A stretch of 64,000 nt of DNA from Sulfopaludibacter sp035551455 (GCA_035551455.1 DASZMZ010000142.1:1-64000), one strand, 5' to 3'; counted from the first letter of the stretch, positions 46,346 through 56,563 are shown. Translations and numbers: made by a program. The notes: a model not told the origin generated them from the letters alone.

Positions 46346-48373
46346 ATGCGCCGCCTGTTCCTGTTGCTCGCTTCCGCAGCGCTGGTATGCGCCCAGAAGC
46401 GACCCTTCGACGCCAGCACGATGATGCAGCTCAAACGTCTGAGCGATCCGCAGATTTCGCCCGACGGTCAATGGGTCGCGTTCACCGTGCAGAACGTCGA
46501 CGTAGCGGCCAACAATAAGCCGGCGCAGATCTGGCTGGTGCCCATCGATGGCGGCACGCCCAAACAGATCACCCACGAAGGCAGCGACAACGAGCGGCCC
46601 CGCTGGTCGCCCGATTCCAAACGCATCGCCTACATCTCCGATCGCGGCGGCTCCTCGCAGATCTGGCTCATGGACCCCGACGGCGGCAACGCCAAACAGG
46701 TCACCACGCTCTCCACTGAGGCGGACGGCGAAATCTTCTCGCCCGACGGCAAGAATCTCGTCTTCACCAGCGCCGTTTACCCCGACTGCGGCGCCGATGA
46801 TTCCTGCAATCAGAAGAATCTCGACGCCGACAAGACCAGCAAGGTCAAAGCGCACATTTACACCGAACTCCTCTATCGCCATTGGACGCAGTGGCAGGGT
46901 CGCCGCCGCAGTCATCTCTTGGTGGTCCCGGTTGGCGGCGGCGCGCCCAAAGACCTCACGCCCGGCAATCGCGACGTCCCGCCCTTCTCCCTCGGCGGAC
47001 CCGACGACTACGACATCTCCCCCGACGGCCAGGAAGTCTGCTACTCCATGAATGGCGACCCGGTGCCGGCCACCAGCACGAATTCCGATCTCTTCGCCGT
47101 CTCCATCGCGGGCGGCGATCCGCGCAAAATCACCACCAACCCCGGCTCCGATTCCAGTCCCCACTATTCGCCCGACGGCAAGTACCTCGCCTGGCGCGCC
47201 CAATTTCGTCCCGGGTATGAGAGCGATCGCTTCCGCCTCCTGGTGCTGGAGCGCGCCACCGGCAAACTCACCAATCTCACCGAGACCATGGACCGGTGGG
47301 TGAACAGCTTCGTCTGGTCCAGTGACTCCGCCAATATCTTCTTCACGACGACTGATCGCGGCCGCCAGGCCATCCAACTGATGTCCGTCAACGGCGGCTC
47401 CATTCGCGTGGTGGCCAGCGGCGAGAGCGAACTAGACGACATGCAGTTTACGCGCAATGGCCGCACCATGGTTTACACCCAGATGACCGGCGTCTCGCCC
47501 AGCGAGATCTACCGCGCATCCAATAGCGGCGGCGCTCCGGTGGCCCTCACGCACCTCAACGACGACGTGCTGAACGGCGTCCAGATGGCGCCGCTCGAAG
47601 AAGTCTCAGTGACGGCCCCGGACGGCGCCCACATTCAGAGCTTCATCGTGAAGCCCTACGGCTTCAACCCCGCGCACAAATACCCGGTCCTGCTGATGAT
47701 TCACGGCGGACCGCAGGGCAATTGGGGATACGGTTGGAGCTATCGTTGGAACCAGCAGGTGTTCGCCGCCGCCGGCTACGTGGTGGTGATGCCGAATCCG
47801 CGCGGCTCCACTGGCTACGGCCAGAAATTCATCGACGAGATCAATAACGATTGGGGCGGCAAGGCCTTCGACGACATCATGGCAGTCACCGATTACGCCT
47901 CCAATCTCCCCTATGTCGATTCCACCAGAATGGTCGCCGCCGGCGCCTCCTACGGCGGCTACATGATCGATTGGATGCTGGGCCACACGCAGCGTTTCAA
48001 GGCCCTGGTGACCCACGATGGCGTGTACGATCTGGTCAGCGAATTCGGCGCCACCGAAGAACTCTGGTTCCCGCTCTGGGAATACGGCGGCACTCCCTGG
48101 GACAAGCCCGAGGAGTATCAGAAATGGTCGCCCAGCAGTTACGTCAAAGACTTCCATACGCCCACTCTGGTGGTGCACGGCGAACTCGATTTCCGCGTAC
48201 CGTACACCCAGGGCCTGCAACTCTATACCGCGCTCCAGATGCAGAAAGTACCCTCCAAGCTCCTCCTCTTCCCGGACGAGGGCCACTGGGTGCTGAAGCC
48301 GCAGAACAGCCTGCTCTGGTATAAAACCGTCATCGACTGGCTCGATTCCTGGGCAAAAAAACCAACACAGTGA
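46346..48373 (+). CDS. S9 family prolyl oligopeptidase-type peptidase, exported
   Basis: A 675-residue protein: signal peptide (LFLLLASAALVCA), an N-terminal beta-propeller built of PD40-like units (SDPQISPDGQWVAFTV, RPRWSPDSKRIAYISD, SPDGKNLVF, SPHYSPDGKYLAWRA) and a C-terminal alpha/beta hydrolase with AAGASYGGYMIDWML (Ser about 535), HGELDFRVPYTQG (Asp about 614) and DEGHWVLKP (His about 646). It should cleave short peptides or release dipeptides in the periplasm. The M23 gene overlaps its stop (GTGA), suggesting joint expression. Confidence 0.93.
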   Translation: MRRLFLLLASAALVCAQKRPFDASTMMQLKRLSDPQISPDGQWVAFTVQNVDVAANNKPAQIWLVPIDGGTPKQITHEGSDNERPRWSPDSKRIAYISDRGGSSQIWLMDPDGGNAKQVTTLSTEADGEIFSPDGKNLVFTSAVYPDCGADDSCNQKNLDADKTSKVKAHIYTELLYRHWTQWQGRRRSHLLVVPVGGGAPKDLTPGNRDVPPFSLGGPDDYDISPDGQEVCYSMNGDPVPATSTNSDLFAVSIAGGDPRKITTNPGSDSSPHYSPDGKYLAWRAQFRPGYESDRFRLLVLERATGKLTNLTETMDRWVNSFVWSSDSANIFFTTTDRGRQAIQLMSVNGGSIRVVASGESELDDMQFTRNGRTMVYTQMTGVSPSEIYRASNSGGAPVALTHLNDDVLNGVQMAPLEEVSVTAPDGAHIQSFIVKPYGFNPAHKYPVLLMIHGGPQGNWGYGWSYRWNQQVFAAAGYVVVMPNPRGSTGYGQKFIDEINNDWGGKAFDDIMAVTDYASNLPYVDSTRMVAAGASYGGYMIDWMLGHTQRFKALVTHDGVYDLVSEFGATEELWFPLWEYGGTPWDKPEEYQKWSPSSYVKDFHTPTLVVHGELDFRVPYTQGLQLYTALQMQKVPSKLLLFPDEGHWVLKPQNSLLWYKTVIDWLDSWAKKPTQ

Positions 48374-49755
48374 AAGCACTCATCATCCTTGTTTCCCTCA
48401 TCGTCATCGGTACGATTTCTCTGTTCGTCATGTCCGGACACACCGCGCTGAGTATCAATCCACCGGTGAAAGTGATCGGCGTGAGCACGCCCGTCACCGT
48501 CCAGGAGACCAATCCGCACGGCGTGCGCCGCGTCACCGCGTACCTGGAACAGAACGGCCAGCGCGTCACGCTGCTGGATCAAACCTCGCCCTCCACGCGT
48601 TTCGTCTGGCACCGTCACGAACCCGGCCGCACCTTCGCTTTCGATGCCGGCAAGAACAAAGCGCCGAACCTCAAAGAGGGCAAGGCGCGCATCGTGGTGG
48701 AAACCGTCTCCAACGATCTGCGCGGCAGCACCGATACTGCCGCCACCGATGTGGACGTGGTCCTCGCTCCGCCCCGCGTCATCGCCGATGAGAATCAGCA
48801 CTACATCAATCAGGGCGGCATGGAACTGGTCACCTTCACGGCCAGCGGCAATTACAACGAATCCGGCGTCAAGGTCGGCCCCTATACCTTCCGCAGCTTT
48901 CCGCTTCCCGGCCGCCCCTCCGGCGAGCGCTTCGCCATGTTCGCCTACTCTTGGGAGTTGCCCGATGACGTGACTCCGCTGGTCTACGCGCGCAATCAGG
49001 CCGGCACCGAAGCCACCGCGCACTTCACGTTCAAGCTCTTCCCCAAAAAGTTCCGCGTCCGCCAGGTGGAGGCCGACGACAAGCTGCTCGAAAAACTGGT
49101 GAACTCGGTTGACCCCACGGGCCAGATCGCCCCCGGCCCCGACCTGGTCTCGCGCTTCGACAAGATCAATACCGAACTGCGCGCCAAGAACAATAAGCAG
49201 CTTGCCGATCTGCGTTTCAAGACCGAAGAGAAGATCCTCTGGAGCGGCCCCTTTATCCACTGGGGCAAGGAAGAGGCCAACTTCGCCGACGTCCGCGATT
49301 GGATGCACAACGGCAAGAAGATCGATCAGGCCGTACACCTCGGCTTCGACCTGTCGGATGTCGCCAACGGTCCCGTGAACGCCGCCAACGACGGCAAGGT
49401 GATCTGGGCCGCCGACCTGGGCATTTACGGCAACTGCGTGGTGCTCGACCACGGCTACGCGCTGCAATCCATTTACGGCCACATGCGCCAGATCGACGTC
49501 AAAGTCGGCGACATGGTGAAGAAGGGGCAGAGCATGGGAATCGCCGGCTCCACCGGTCTGGCCGGCGGCGTCCACGTCCACTTCAGCATGCAGATCGACG
49601 GAGTCCAGGTGAACGCCCGCGAATGGTGGGATCCCCACTGGATCAAGGACCGCATCCTGAGCAAACTGGATCCCGCCGCTGCCGCCGCCACGCCAGCGAC
49701 CGCGTCCGTCGAGCGGCCTTCCCGCCCCGCCGGCCATCACAAAAAGCGTCGCTAA
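48370..49755 (+). CDS. M23 family metallopeptidase, membrane-anchored
   Basis: A 461-residue protein: signal-anchor (IILVSLIVIGTISLFVM), a long periplasmic N-terminal part with beta-sandwich character (PPVKVIGVSTPVTVQETNPH), and a LytM/M23 domain near the C-terminus with HLGFDLSDVANGPVNAANDG (zinc His about 323, Asp 327), YALQSIYGHMRQIDVKVGD and GGVHVHFSMQIDG (HxH about 401-403). It should cut peptidoglycan cross-links or act as activator. A basic tail (GHHKKRR) ends it. The GTG start overlaps the stop of the S9 gene. Confidence 0.9.
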   Translation: MKALIILVSLIVIGTISLFVMSGHTALSINPPVKVIGVSTPVTVQETNPHGVRRVTAYLEQNGQRVTLLDQTSPSTRFVWHRHEPGRTFAFDAGKNKAPNLKEGKARIVVETVSNDLRGSTDTAATDVDVVLAPPRVIADENQHYINQGGMELVTFTASGNYNESGVKVGPYTFRSFPLPGRPSGERFAMFAYSWELPDDVTPLVYARNQAGTEATAHFTFKLFPKKFRVRQVEADDKLLEKLVNSVDPTGQIAPGPDLVSRFDKINTELRAKNNKQLADLRFKTEEKILWSGPFIHWGKEEANFADVRDWMHNGKKIDQAVHLGFDLSDVANGPVNAANDGKVIWAADLGIYGNCVVLDHGYALQSIYGHMRQIDVKVGDMVKKGQSMGIAGSTGLAGGVHVHFSMQIDGVQVNAREWWDPHWIKDRILSKLDPAAAAATPATASVERPSRPAGHHKKRR

Positions 49756-49811
49756 AACGGGCGCGGCCCTGGTAGGCTACGGGCGCCGATGGCGCCGCCC
49801 ATGCCCGCGCA

Positions 49812-50408
49812 TCACACTCCGCCGGCGGTCCCGGTGATGCCGTAGTCCGGCTTCAGCGATTCCACCGCCTGACGAACCGCGTCTTCCGGCGTATGGTAGC
49901 TCTGCACGATCTGCGAAACCCGGTCGATTCCCGGCGGATACGTGTCGCCTTTGTACGCGCGGCTTTGCGCCAGCGCATCGAACTGTTCCGCGGTCTGCTG
50001 CAGCGCCGTCCGCAGTTCCTGCAGGAACTTCTGGCGCTTCGAAATCTGCGCATTGATCGTCGTGCGCACGGTCTGCAATTCTTCCTTCTGCAACTGCTGA
50101 TCGTACACAACCTTCCGCAGTTCGCCGAGTTGCGTGCTGATCAGGTCGGCGGATTTCGCCAGTTCCCGGGCAACCCCGCCATTCTGCGTCAGTTCAGCGC
50201 CGTGACCGCCGCCCGCCGTCATGATCGTCTCCGTCCAACTGCGCGTACTGGCCACCAGATCGCGTTCCATTCCGTTGGCGGTGTTGTAATTTGGCTGATT
50301 CTTTTCCAGCGTCTGGCAAAGCGCCACTGCCTCGCGGTGGGTTTCCCTGCCGCATCCGGTGAAGATCGGCGTACTTGCCAGTAGACAAATGAGCAGCGTA
50401 TTGCGCAT
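49812..50408 (-). CDS. Putative lipoprotein, coiled-coil rich
   Basis: A 198-residue protein with a lipoprotein signal ending in a lipobox-like IFTGC (Cys19), then helical, heptad-rich stretches (LAKSADLISTQLGELRKVV, LQKEELQTVRTTINAQISKR, QKFLQELRTALQQTAEQFDA). No family is recognised. It should be anchored to a membrane on the periplasmic side. It stands alone between two convergent or unrelated genes. Confidence 0.65.
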   Translation of the reverse strand: MRNTLLICLLASTPIFTGCGRETHREAVALCQTLEKNQPNYNTANGMERDLVASTRSWTETIMTAGGGHGAELTQNGGVARELAKSADLISTQLGELRKVVYDQQLQKEELQTVRTTINAQISKRQKFLQELRTALQQTAEQFDALAQSRAYKGDTYPPGIDRVSQIVQSYHTPEDAVRQAVESLKPDYGITGTAGGV

Positions 50409-50478
50409 GGCGTAATCGCTCCTTCCAGCTAACAGCTAGCACAGGGTGGCGGTCCGCGCAAGGGTAATCGGATCTGCT

Positions 50479-51702
50479 TTACCGGATCAGCGTCGCTTTC
50501 TTCAGATATTCCTGATCGAATTCCAGTCCCAGGCCCGGACCCGTAGGCACCGGAATCACGCCATTCCGAATCTCGAAATTCGGCGTGAACCAGCTCTCCT
50601 TCTTTTGCGGCGCGCGCCAGACATACTCCATATACGGCCCGATATTCGGCGTCGTCGCGGCGAATTGCAGAATATTCACCGACGCCGCGCCGGTCTGCGT
50701 ATTATGCGGGCAGATCCACAAATTGTGCTTCCGCGCCATTCGCGCCACTCGCGCCGCGCGGGTGAAGCCGCCGTTATAATTCAGGTCCGGCTGCACCACG
50801 CTCATCACCTTGTTCTCGATCATCCACTGGAACAGCCACAGACTCGAATCCTGCTCGCCGAATGCCACCTTCATCGAAAGCGCGTCGGCCACCTTCTTCG
50901 TCTCGCTGAGTTCCTCCCACGGACACGGCTCCTCGAACCAGAGATATTTCATCTCCTGCAGTCGCTTACCGATGGCGATAGCCTGCGTCGCGCCGTAGGA
51001 TCCGTTGGCGTCGGCCATCAGCGTCACCTTGCCCGCCAGTTTCTGCGCCGCCAGTTCCAGAAGCTTGTCGGTGCGCCCCGGCGACGCGTCCTTGTTGTCG
51101 CTCATCCGGCCGCCAATCTTGAACTTCACCGCCTTCGCCCCCGTGAACTCCACACCCTTCACGTAGACGTCCACTTCCTGCTCCGCCGTCGTGTCCCGGC
51201 CAGACCCGGAGAGGTACACCGGAATTTCCTTGCGCAGAATCCCGCCCATCAACTCGCCCGCCGGCTTCTTCATCGACTTCCCCATCAGGTCGAACAGGCA
51301 CTGCTCCACATACGCGACCGGACACCAGAGCGCCTGCCCGGAGAGTTTGTAGTTGGCGATGTAGACGTCGTCCACCAGCGTCTCGGCGTCGCGCGCATCC
51401 TTGCCCAGAAAGTGCGGAATCACCCGCCGCTGCAGGATCGGAATGAAGTCTTCCATATCCTTGGTCATCACCACGCCCTCGGCGCCGTCGGTAGAGCGCG
51501 TGCGCACGAAGTAGCTTTTCCCGGCCTGCAACAGGTCGATCGAAGCAATCTTGACGGGAGAGGTTACAGTCTTGTGAAGATTGAAGACGGGCTTTTGATA
51601 CTCGGGCGCGGCCGATTCGGTGTCAGTCCCTTGCAGGGCAGTGGAAACGCCAGGGAGCAGGGCAGCCCCCGCAGATGCCGCCAGAAAATGTCGCCGGTTC
51701 AT
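50479..51702 (-). CDS. Enolase-superfamily (mandelate racemase/muconate lactonizing) enzyme, exported
   Basis: A 407-residue protein with a Tat-type leader (MNRRHFLAASAGAALLPG). The barrel carries KAVKFKIGGRMSD (KxK base), VTLMADANGSYGA (metal Asp), YLWFEEPCPWEE (metal Glu), KVAFGEQDSSLW (third metal ligand), VVQPDLNYNGG and LWICPHNTQTGAA (His of the His-Asp dyad). These are the mandelate-racemase subgroup positions, so it should abstract a proton alpha to a carboxylate, such as a sugar acid dehydratase. The true substrate is unknown. An export leader on such an enzyme is common in acidobacteria and planctomycetes. I took the start at the Tat motif; the frame allows four residues more. Confidence 0.87.
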   Translation of the reverse strand: MNRRHFLAASAGAALLPGVSTALQGTDTESAAPEYQKPVFNLHKTVTSPVKIASIDLLQAGKSYFVRTRSTDGAEGVVMTKDMEDFIPILQRRVIPHFLGKDARDAETLVDDVYIANYKLSGQALWCPVAYVEQCLFDLMGKSMKKPAGELMGGILRKEIPVYLSGSGRDTTAEQEVDVYVKGVEFTGAKAVKFKIGGRMSDNKDASPGRTDKLLELAAQKLAGKVTLMADANGSYGATQAIAIGKRLQEMKYLWFEEPCPWEELSETKKVADALSMKVAFGEQDSSLWLFQWMIENKVMSVVQPDLNYNGGFTRAARVARMARKHNLWICPHNTQTGAASVNILQFAATTPNIGPYMEYVWRAPQKKESWFTPNFEIRNGVIPVPTGPGLGLEFDQEYLKKATLIR

Positions 51703-51736
51703 GTACTCCAGCATACCGGGCGGCGGCCGCCCCGTG

Positions 51737-52105
51737 TTACCCCACGCCGGAGTGGCGTTTGAAAATCAAGGGCAGATTCTGCGAGAAAGCCGACCGGGCC
51801 AGCACCATATCGCATCCGGCATCCTGGGCCTGCATCTTCAATTCCGCTTGAATGTGCGAAAGGTAGCCAATCAGGCTAATGCCCTTGGTCTCACTCTTGC
51901 CCTTCAACTTCGCGATCAGCTTCAGGGGTTCGGCCGCCTCAAAATTGAGGTCGAAAATAATCAGGGACGGCTTTTCCTGTGCCTTTTCCAGTACTAACTC
52001 GGGCTCCTTTACGAATTCCAGGGCCAACCCGGAACGCTTTGCGGCGTCGGTCAGCTTGACGGAAAAAAACAGATCGCTTACAACTGCCAGAACTCTCTTC
52101 TGCAT
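51737..52105 (-). CDS. Receiver-like single-domain protein
   Basis: A 122-residue protein with a CheY-like pattern: RVLAVVSDLFFSVKLTDAAK, SLIIFDLNFEAAEPLKLIA (Asp at the phospho-acceptor place), GISLIGYLSHIQAELKMQA and CDMVLARSAFSQNLP. The acidic pair normally following strand 1 is replaced by VSD, and the conserved Lys by Ala-Arg, so phosphorylation is doubtful. This short type recurs in acidobacteria. It lies 22 bases upstream of the enolase-superfamily gene on the same strand. Confidence 0.7.
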   Translation of the reverse strand: MQKRVLAVVSDLFFSVKLTDAAKRSGLALEFVKEPELVLEKAQEKPSLIIFDLNFEAAEPLKLIAKLKGKSETKGISLIGYLSHIQAELKMQAQDAGCDMVLARSAFSQNLPLIFKRHSGVG

Positions 52106-52182
52106 ACAGGTGTGCTGTCCAAAAAGTAATCTTCTCTTGTGAAACTTAGGAGGTGGGAACGAATTGATTCTACCATGAACTT

Positions 52183-53832
52183 ATGGATGTCCATTCCTAT
52201 TCACGGCCCGACCAGATCCGCGTCCGCCACCTCGACCTCGATTTGACGGTCAGCTTCGACCGCAAGACTCTCGAAGGCTCCTGCGCCATCCATTTCGATC
52301 GCCACGCTCCCGGCGACCTCGTGCTCGATACGCGCGACCTCACCATCCACTCCGTCGACCATGCCGACTCTTTCGAACTCGGTCAGGCCGATCCGGTCCT
52401 GGGCGCGCCGCTGCGCATCGTCCCCTCGGCCGGCGTTGATTCGGTCCGCGTACACTATTCCACTTCCCCGGCGGCGTCCGGACTCCAATGGCTCGACGCT
52501 CCGCAGACGGCCGGCAAACACCATCCCTTTCTGTATACCCAATCCCAGGCAATTCACGCCCGAAGCTGGATCCCCCTGCAGGATACGCCCGGCGTCCGCG
52601 TCACCTTCACCGCGAAGATCGCCGCGCCCGAAGGGATGCGCGCCGTTATGGGCGCCGATATGCAGGACGGCGGCTTCCGCATGGAACAGCCCGTACCGTC
52701 GTACCTCATTTCGCTGGCCGTGGGAGACTTGTCATTCCGCGAACTCGGACCGCGCTCCGGCGTGTATGCCGAACCCTCGCTCATCGATGCCGCCGCGCAC
52801 GAGTTCGCCGACACCGAGGCCATGATCGCGGCCGTCGAAGCCATGTACGGCCCCTATCGCTGGGGCCGCTACGATCTGCTGGTGCTGCCGCCCAGTTTCC
52901 CGTTCGGCGGCATGGAAAATCCGCGCCTCACCTTCACCACTCCCACCATCCTCGCGGGCGACCGCAGTCTGGTCTCCCTGGTGGCGCACGAATTGGCGCA
53001 CTCCTGGTCCGGCAATCTGGTGACGAACGCCACGTGGAGCGACTTCTGGCTCAATGAGGGTTTCACCGTCTATCTGGAGCGCCGCATTCTCGAAAAAGTC
53101 TACGGCACGGAGCGCGCCGAAATGGAAGCAGTGCTCGGCCGCCGCGAACTGGAGCGCGAAATGAACGCGCTGCCCGCTTCCGACACCGTCCTGCATATCG
53201 ACCTCGAAGGCCGCGATCCCGACGACGGCTGTACCCTCGTGCCCTATGAGAAAGGCGCGCTCATGCTCCGCACCATTGAACAGACCGTCGGCCGCGAACG
53301 CTTCGACGCCTTTCTGCACGCCTACTTCGACCACTTCGCATTCCAGAGCATCACCACCGGGCAGTTTCTGGAATACCTGCGCGCGCAGATGATGGCGGAT
53401 GTTCCGGTGGACGAGTGGATCTTCCGTTCTGGCGTTCCCGCCGGCGCCGCCGAGCCTCAGTCCAGTGCCTTCGACCGGATCGAATCAGCCGACCGCACCG
53501 CGTGGACCACCCACCAATGGCTGCACTTTCTGCGCACGCGGCAAAATCCCGATATGGCGGAACTGGATCGCGAGTTCCAATTCACGCAGACCGGCAACTC
53601 CGAGATTCTGGCGCAGTGGCTGCTCATGGCGGTGCAGCAGAATTACCAGCCGGCCATGCCCCGCATGGTCCAATTCCTCTGCTCCGTGGGACGCCGCAAG
53701 TTCCTCAAGCCGCTCTATGCCGAACTCATGAAGACGCCCGACGGACAGGAATACGCCAGAGAGATCTACCGGCGCGCCCGTCCCGGCTACCACCCCATAG
53801 CCCAAACCACCATCGACGCCATGCTCCGTTAG
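52183..53832 (+). CDS. M1 family aminopeptidase (leukotriene A4 hydrolase-like)
   Basis: A 549-residue enzyme: N-terminal beta domain (RVRHLDLDLTVSFDRKTLEG), exopeptidase motif FPFGGMENPRLTF (about 239-251), zinc motif VAHELAHSWSGNLVTN (His about 268 and 272) with LNEGFTVYLERRI (Glu about 291), and a C-terminal helical domain of the LTA4H type (EWIFRSGVP, HWLHFL-like stretch). No signal peptide is visible, so it is probably cytoplasmic. It removes N-terminal residues from peptides. Confidence 0.93.
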   Translation: MDVHSYSRPDQIRVRHLDLDLTVSFDRKTLEGSCAIHFDRHAPGDLVLDTRDLTIHSVDHADSFELGQADPVLGAPLRIVPSAGVDSVRVHYSTSPAASGLQWLDAPQTAGKHHPFLYTQSQAIHARSWIPLQDTPGVRVTFTAKIAAPEGMRAVMGADMQDGGFRMEQPVPSYLISLAVGDLSFRELGPRSGVYAEPSLIDAAAHEFADTEAMIAAVEAMYGPYRWGRYDLLVLPPSFPFGGMENPRLTFTTPTILAGDRSLVSLVAHELAHSWSGNLVTNATWSDFWLNEGFTVYLERRILEKVYGTERAEMEAVLGRRELEREMNALPASDTVLHIDLEGRDPDDGCTLVPYEKGALMLRTIEQTVGRERFDAFLHAYFDHFAFQSITTGQFLEYLRAQMMADVPVDEWIFRSGVPAGAAEPQSSAFDRIESADRTAWTTHQWLHFLRTRQNPDMAELDREFQFTQTGNSEILAQWLLMAVQQNYQPAMPRMVQFLCSVGRRKFLKPLYAELMKTPDGQEYAREIYRRARPGYHPIAQTTIDAMLR

Positions 53833-53841
53833 GGTGAGTAG

Positions 53842-53869
53842 GACGGACGATCGCCTTTTGTCGTCGGTC
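53842..53869. repeat. REP-like palindrome, GACAGACGA type in reverse
   Basis: GACGGACGA pairs with TCGTCGGTC with one mismatch, with TCGCCTTTTG between them; GTAGG precedes it. It is the reverse complement form of 16747-16774. It lies between convergent genes and may terminate transcription. Confidence 0.6.
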
Positions 53870-53891
53870 TGCTAACTTGTGCTTTCAGCCG

Positions 53892-56516
53892 CTACCGGAA
53901 CGGATCCACCAGCATCAAATCGGCCGTGGTCTCGGCGTCCCTCTGACAATAGAGAATCCACTTCTGATCCGGCGAGACCGTCACGCCCAGCCCCGTGAGT
54001 TTGCCCGGACGCATGATCGGCCGCGAACGGCCGGTAGAGAAACTGAAGAACATCAGCCTGAGATCGGGTCTGGCCGCTTGATAGTAAATCCCATCCCCCG
54101 TGACAGCGATACCGTTCATGAAGGTCGGCTCGTCGAATAGCGGGCCTGCGCTACTACCGTCTGTCCCCGCTTTCCAGATGATTGTTTCCCTTTGCCAATA
54201 AATCGTTTTACCGTCCACGGATTCCACTGGATTGGTGCCCCCGCCACTGTACAGCTTTACGGGAGTTCCACCGCCGGACGGAGTCTTAACGATGGCGTTG
54301 CCACCGGTTGAATAGATCCACTGACCGTCGTGCGACCACGACGGCCGCGTGTGGGCCTCTGGCCCCGAAGTGAGTTGCCGTGGGGTTCCCCCCTGCGCGC
54401 TGATCGTGAAAATCTGCCATTTGGCGTCAGTTACATGATCGAACGCTATCCGCTGGCTGTCCGGCGACCACGAGGGCGAACCGGAGGAGCCTGCCGTGGT
54501 CAACTGCACGGCGTTGCCGCCATCGGCGTCGCATACCCAGATCGCGTTGGGCCCCGACCGCTCTGAGCTGAATGCGATCTTCTTGCCGTCTGGCGAGTAT
54601 TGCGGCGACTGGTCCGGCCTCGTGGAGGCAATCAGCGAAACTGGTGTGGCGGACGCATCGGAGATACTGCTTCTCCAAATATTGAGATCAGCCGGCCGGC
54701 TTTGCTGGTACGCCAGGCGGCGACCCGAATGGGAAATCGCCGGTTCCGATCCGCTCTCCCCCACGGTCATCTTGACCGGTTTCTGCGCGCCGCTAACACC
54801 CACTCTCCACAACGACATCGAACCGCCTTTGAACGACGAAAAGACGAGTTCGGTGCTATCCGCTGTCCAAGCCAACCCACGCGTCATTACCTTGTCGGCC
54901 GTAATCGGCCGTGGCTCGCCTTTCGGAGAGTAATCGCTCCCCAGGGGCATCGTATAGATGTCGCTGTCACTCATCGTATCGGTGCCTGACAACAGAATCC
55001 TACTGAAGGCCAGGTTCTTTCCGTCGGGCGAAATTGCCCCGAAGAAATCGCCGTTGGCGCCCTTCGGCGGAGTGGTGAGCCGCCGCTTCTCGCCGTTTTC
55101 GAGCGACACCAGGTAAATGCCTTCACTCAGCGCGCCGGGTTCCCGCATGCAGGCCACCAGCCAGCGCCCGTCCGGCGACCAGCTCACTAGGCTGCCCGGC
55201 ACGCTCAAGCCGAACTGCGAAACTCTCCGAATCGCGCCCTGCGCTACCCGGCGTTCGACGCCTCCCAGCGGCGGAATAACAAAGATCCCATCTCCCCGGA
55301 CGAATGCGATCCAGCGGCCGTCGGGCGACCAGGAGGGACTGAGATCCGACTCAGGATCCGTCGTCAGGCGAAGCGGCTTCCCGGTGCCCAACAAGCTGAC
55401 ATAAATGTCGTAGTTATCGCCCTTCTCGCCGTTCCAGGCAAAGGCCACCTGGTTCCCATCCGGTGAAAAAGTCGGTGACCTTTCAACGCCCTGGTAGGAA
55501 GTGAGCTGCGTTGCCTGCAAGGGCTGCTCCGGCGCGCTTTTGCCCCAGGGAAGCAGATAGGCCGCGCCGCCGCCTACAGCCAGAACTGCCACCGCTGCCC
55601 CGGCCCATAACCCTTTGCGCGAGGCCTTGCGCGCCGTTGCGGCCGGCACTACCAGCAGACCCGATTCGGACTCTTCGGTGATCTCCTTTAAAGCGATGCG
55701 CAGGTCGGCCATGCTCTGCGCGCGGTCGTTGGGATCCTTGCGCAGGCAGCGCTGCACAATGCGAAGAAGGTCGCGCGGCGCTCCCACCGCGAGTTTGTCC
55801 AGCGGTTCGGGGTCGCCCCGCAAAATCGACGCCAGCGTCGACATCTTCGAATCGCCCTGAAATGCCCGCTTGCCGGTCAGCATCTCGTAGAGCACGGCGC
55901 CAAAAGAGAAGATGTCGCTGCGCGCGTCCACCTTCTTGCCCTCCGCCTGTTCCGGCGACATGTAGCAGGTGGTGCCGACAATCGTGCCGGCCTCCGTCTT
56001 CGCCAGTTCGGCGATGGTGCGGGTGTTGTCCACTTCGCTGGAACTGGCTTCTTCCGTCAGCTTGGCCAGTCCGAAATCCAGCACCTTCACCTGCCCGGTG
56101 TCGCTCACAATCACGTTGGCCGGCTTCAAATCCCGATGCACAATGCCGGCCGCGTGCGCCGCCGCCAGAGCATCGGCAATCTGCGTGGCGTACCGCACCG
56201 CGTCGGCCATCTTCATGCCCTTGGGCGGAATCAACTGCTCCAGCGTCTTGCCGGCCACGTACTCCATCACGATGAAGTCGGACCCGTCGGCGTGATCGAT
56301 GTCGTAGATGGTGATGATGCGCGGATGATTCAGCGCCGACGCCGCTTTGGCCTCCTGCGCGAATCGCCGCTTGCGGTCGGGATCGGCCGTCCGTTCGGGT
56401 GGCAGGAACTTGATGGCTACGAAACGATCCAGCCTGGTGTCGCGCCCCTTCCAGACGACGCCCATGCCGCCCTCGCCCAACTTCTCGATCATCTCGTAGT
56501 GACTGACAGTGCGCAT
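53892..56516 (-). CDS. Membrane Ser/Thr protein kinase with TolB-like propeller
   Basis: An 874-residue protein. The cytoplasmic kinase (1-280) has EKLGEGGMGVVWKGRDTRLD, VAIKFLPPE, IVHRDLKPANVIV (about 125-137), VLDFGLAKL and GTTCYMSPEQAEG. One membrane helix follows (GLWAGAAVAVLAVGGGAAYL, about 300-319). The periplasmic part is a PD40/TolB-type beta-propeller (FSPDGNQVAFAW, PSWSPDGRWIAFV, PQYSPDGKKIAFSS, PSWSPDSQRIAFDH). This PknB-like sensor design is widespread in acidobacteria. No target is evident nearby. Confidence 0.93.
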   Translation of the reverse strand: MRTVSHYEMIEKLGEGGMGVVWKGRDTRLDRFVAIKFLPPERTADPDRKRRFAQEAKAASALNHPRIITIYDIDHADGSDFIVMEYVAGKTLEQLIPPKGMKMADAVRYATQIADALAAAHAAGIVHRDLKPANVIVSDTGQVKVLDFGLAKLTEEASSSEVDNTRTIAELAKTEAGTIVGTTCYMSPEQAEGKKVDARSDIFSFGAVLYEMLTGKRAFQGDSKMSTLASILRGDPEPLDKLAVGAPRDLLRIVQRCLRKDPNDRAQSMADLRIALKEITEESESGLLVVPAATARKASRKGLWAGAAVAVLAVGGGAAYLLPWGKSAPEQPLQATQLTSYQGVERSPTFSPDGNQVAFAWNGEKGDNYDIYVSLLGTGKPLRLTTDPESDLSPSWSPDGRWIAFVRGDGIFVIPPLGGVERRVAQGAIRRVSQFGLSVPGSLVSWSPDGRWLVACMREPGALSEGIYLVSLENGEKRRLTTPPKGANGDFFGAISPDGKNLAFSRILLSGTDTMSDSDIYTMPLGSDYSPKGEPRPITADKVMTRGLAWTADSTELVFSSFKGGSMSLWRVGVSGAQKPVKMTVGESGSEPAISHSGRRLAYQQSRPADLNIWRSSISDASATPVSLIASTRPDQSPQYSPDGKKIAFSSERSGPNAIWVCDADGGNAVQLTTAGSSGSPSWSPDSQRIAFDHVTDAKWQIFTISAQGGTPRQLTSGPEAHTRPSWSHDGQWIYSTGGNAIVKTPSGGGTPVKLYSGGGTNPVESVDGKTIYWQRETIIWKAGTDGSSAGPLFDEPTFMNGIAVTGDGIYYQAARPDLRLMFFSFSTGRSRPIMRPGKLTGLGVTVSPDQKWILYCQRDAETTADLMLVDPFR

Positions 56517-56563
56517 GTTTTCCGGCGTCTATAGATCATACAAGAAAACCGGTCAGGTGCTTT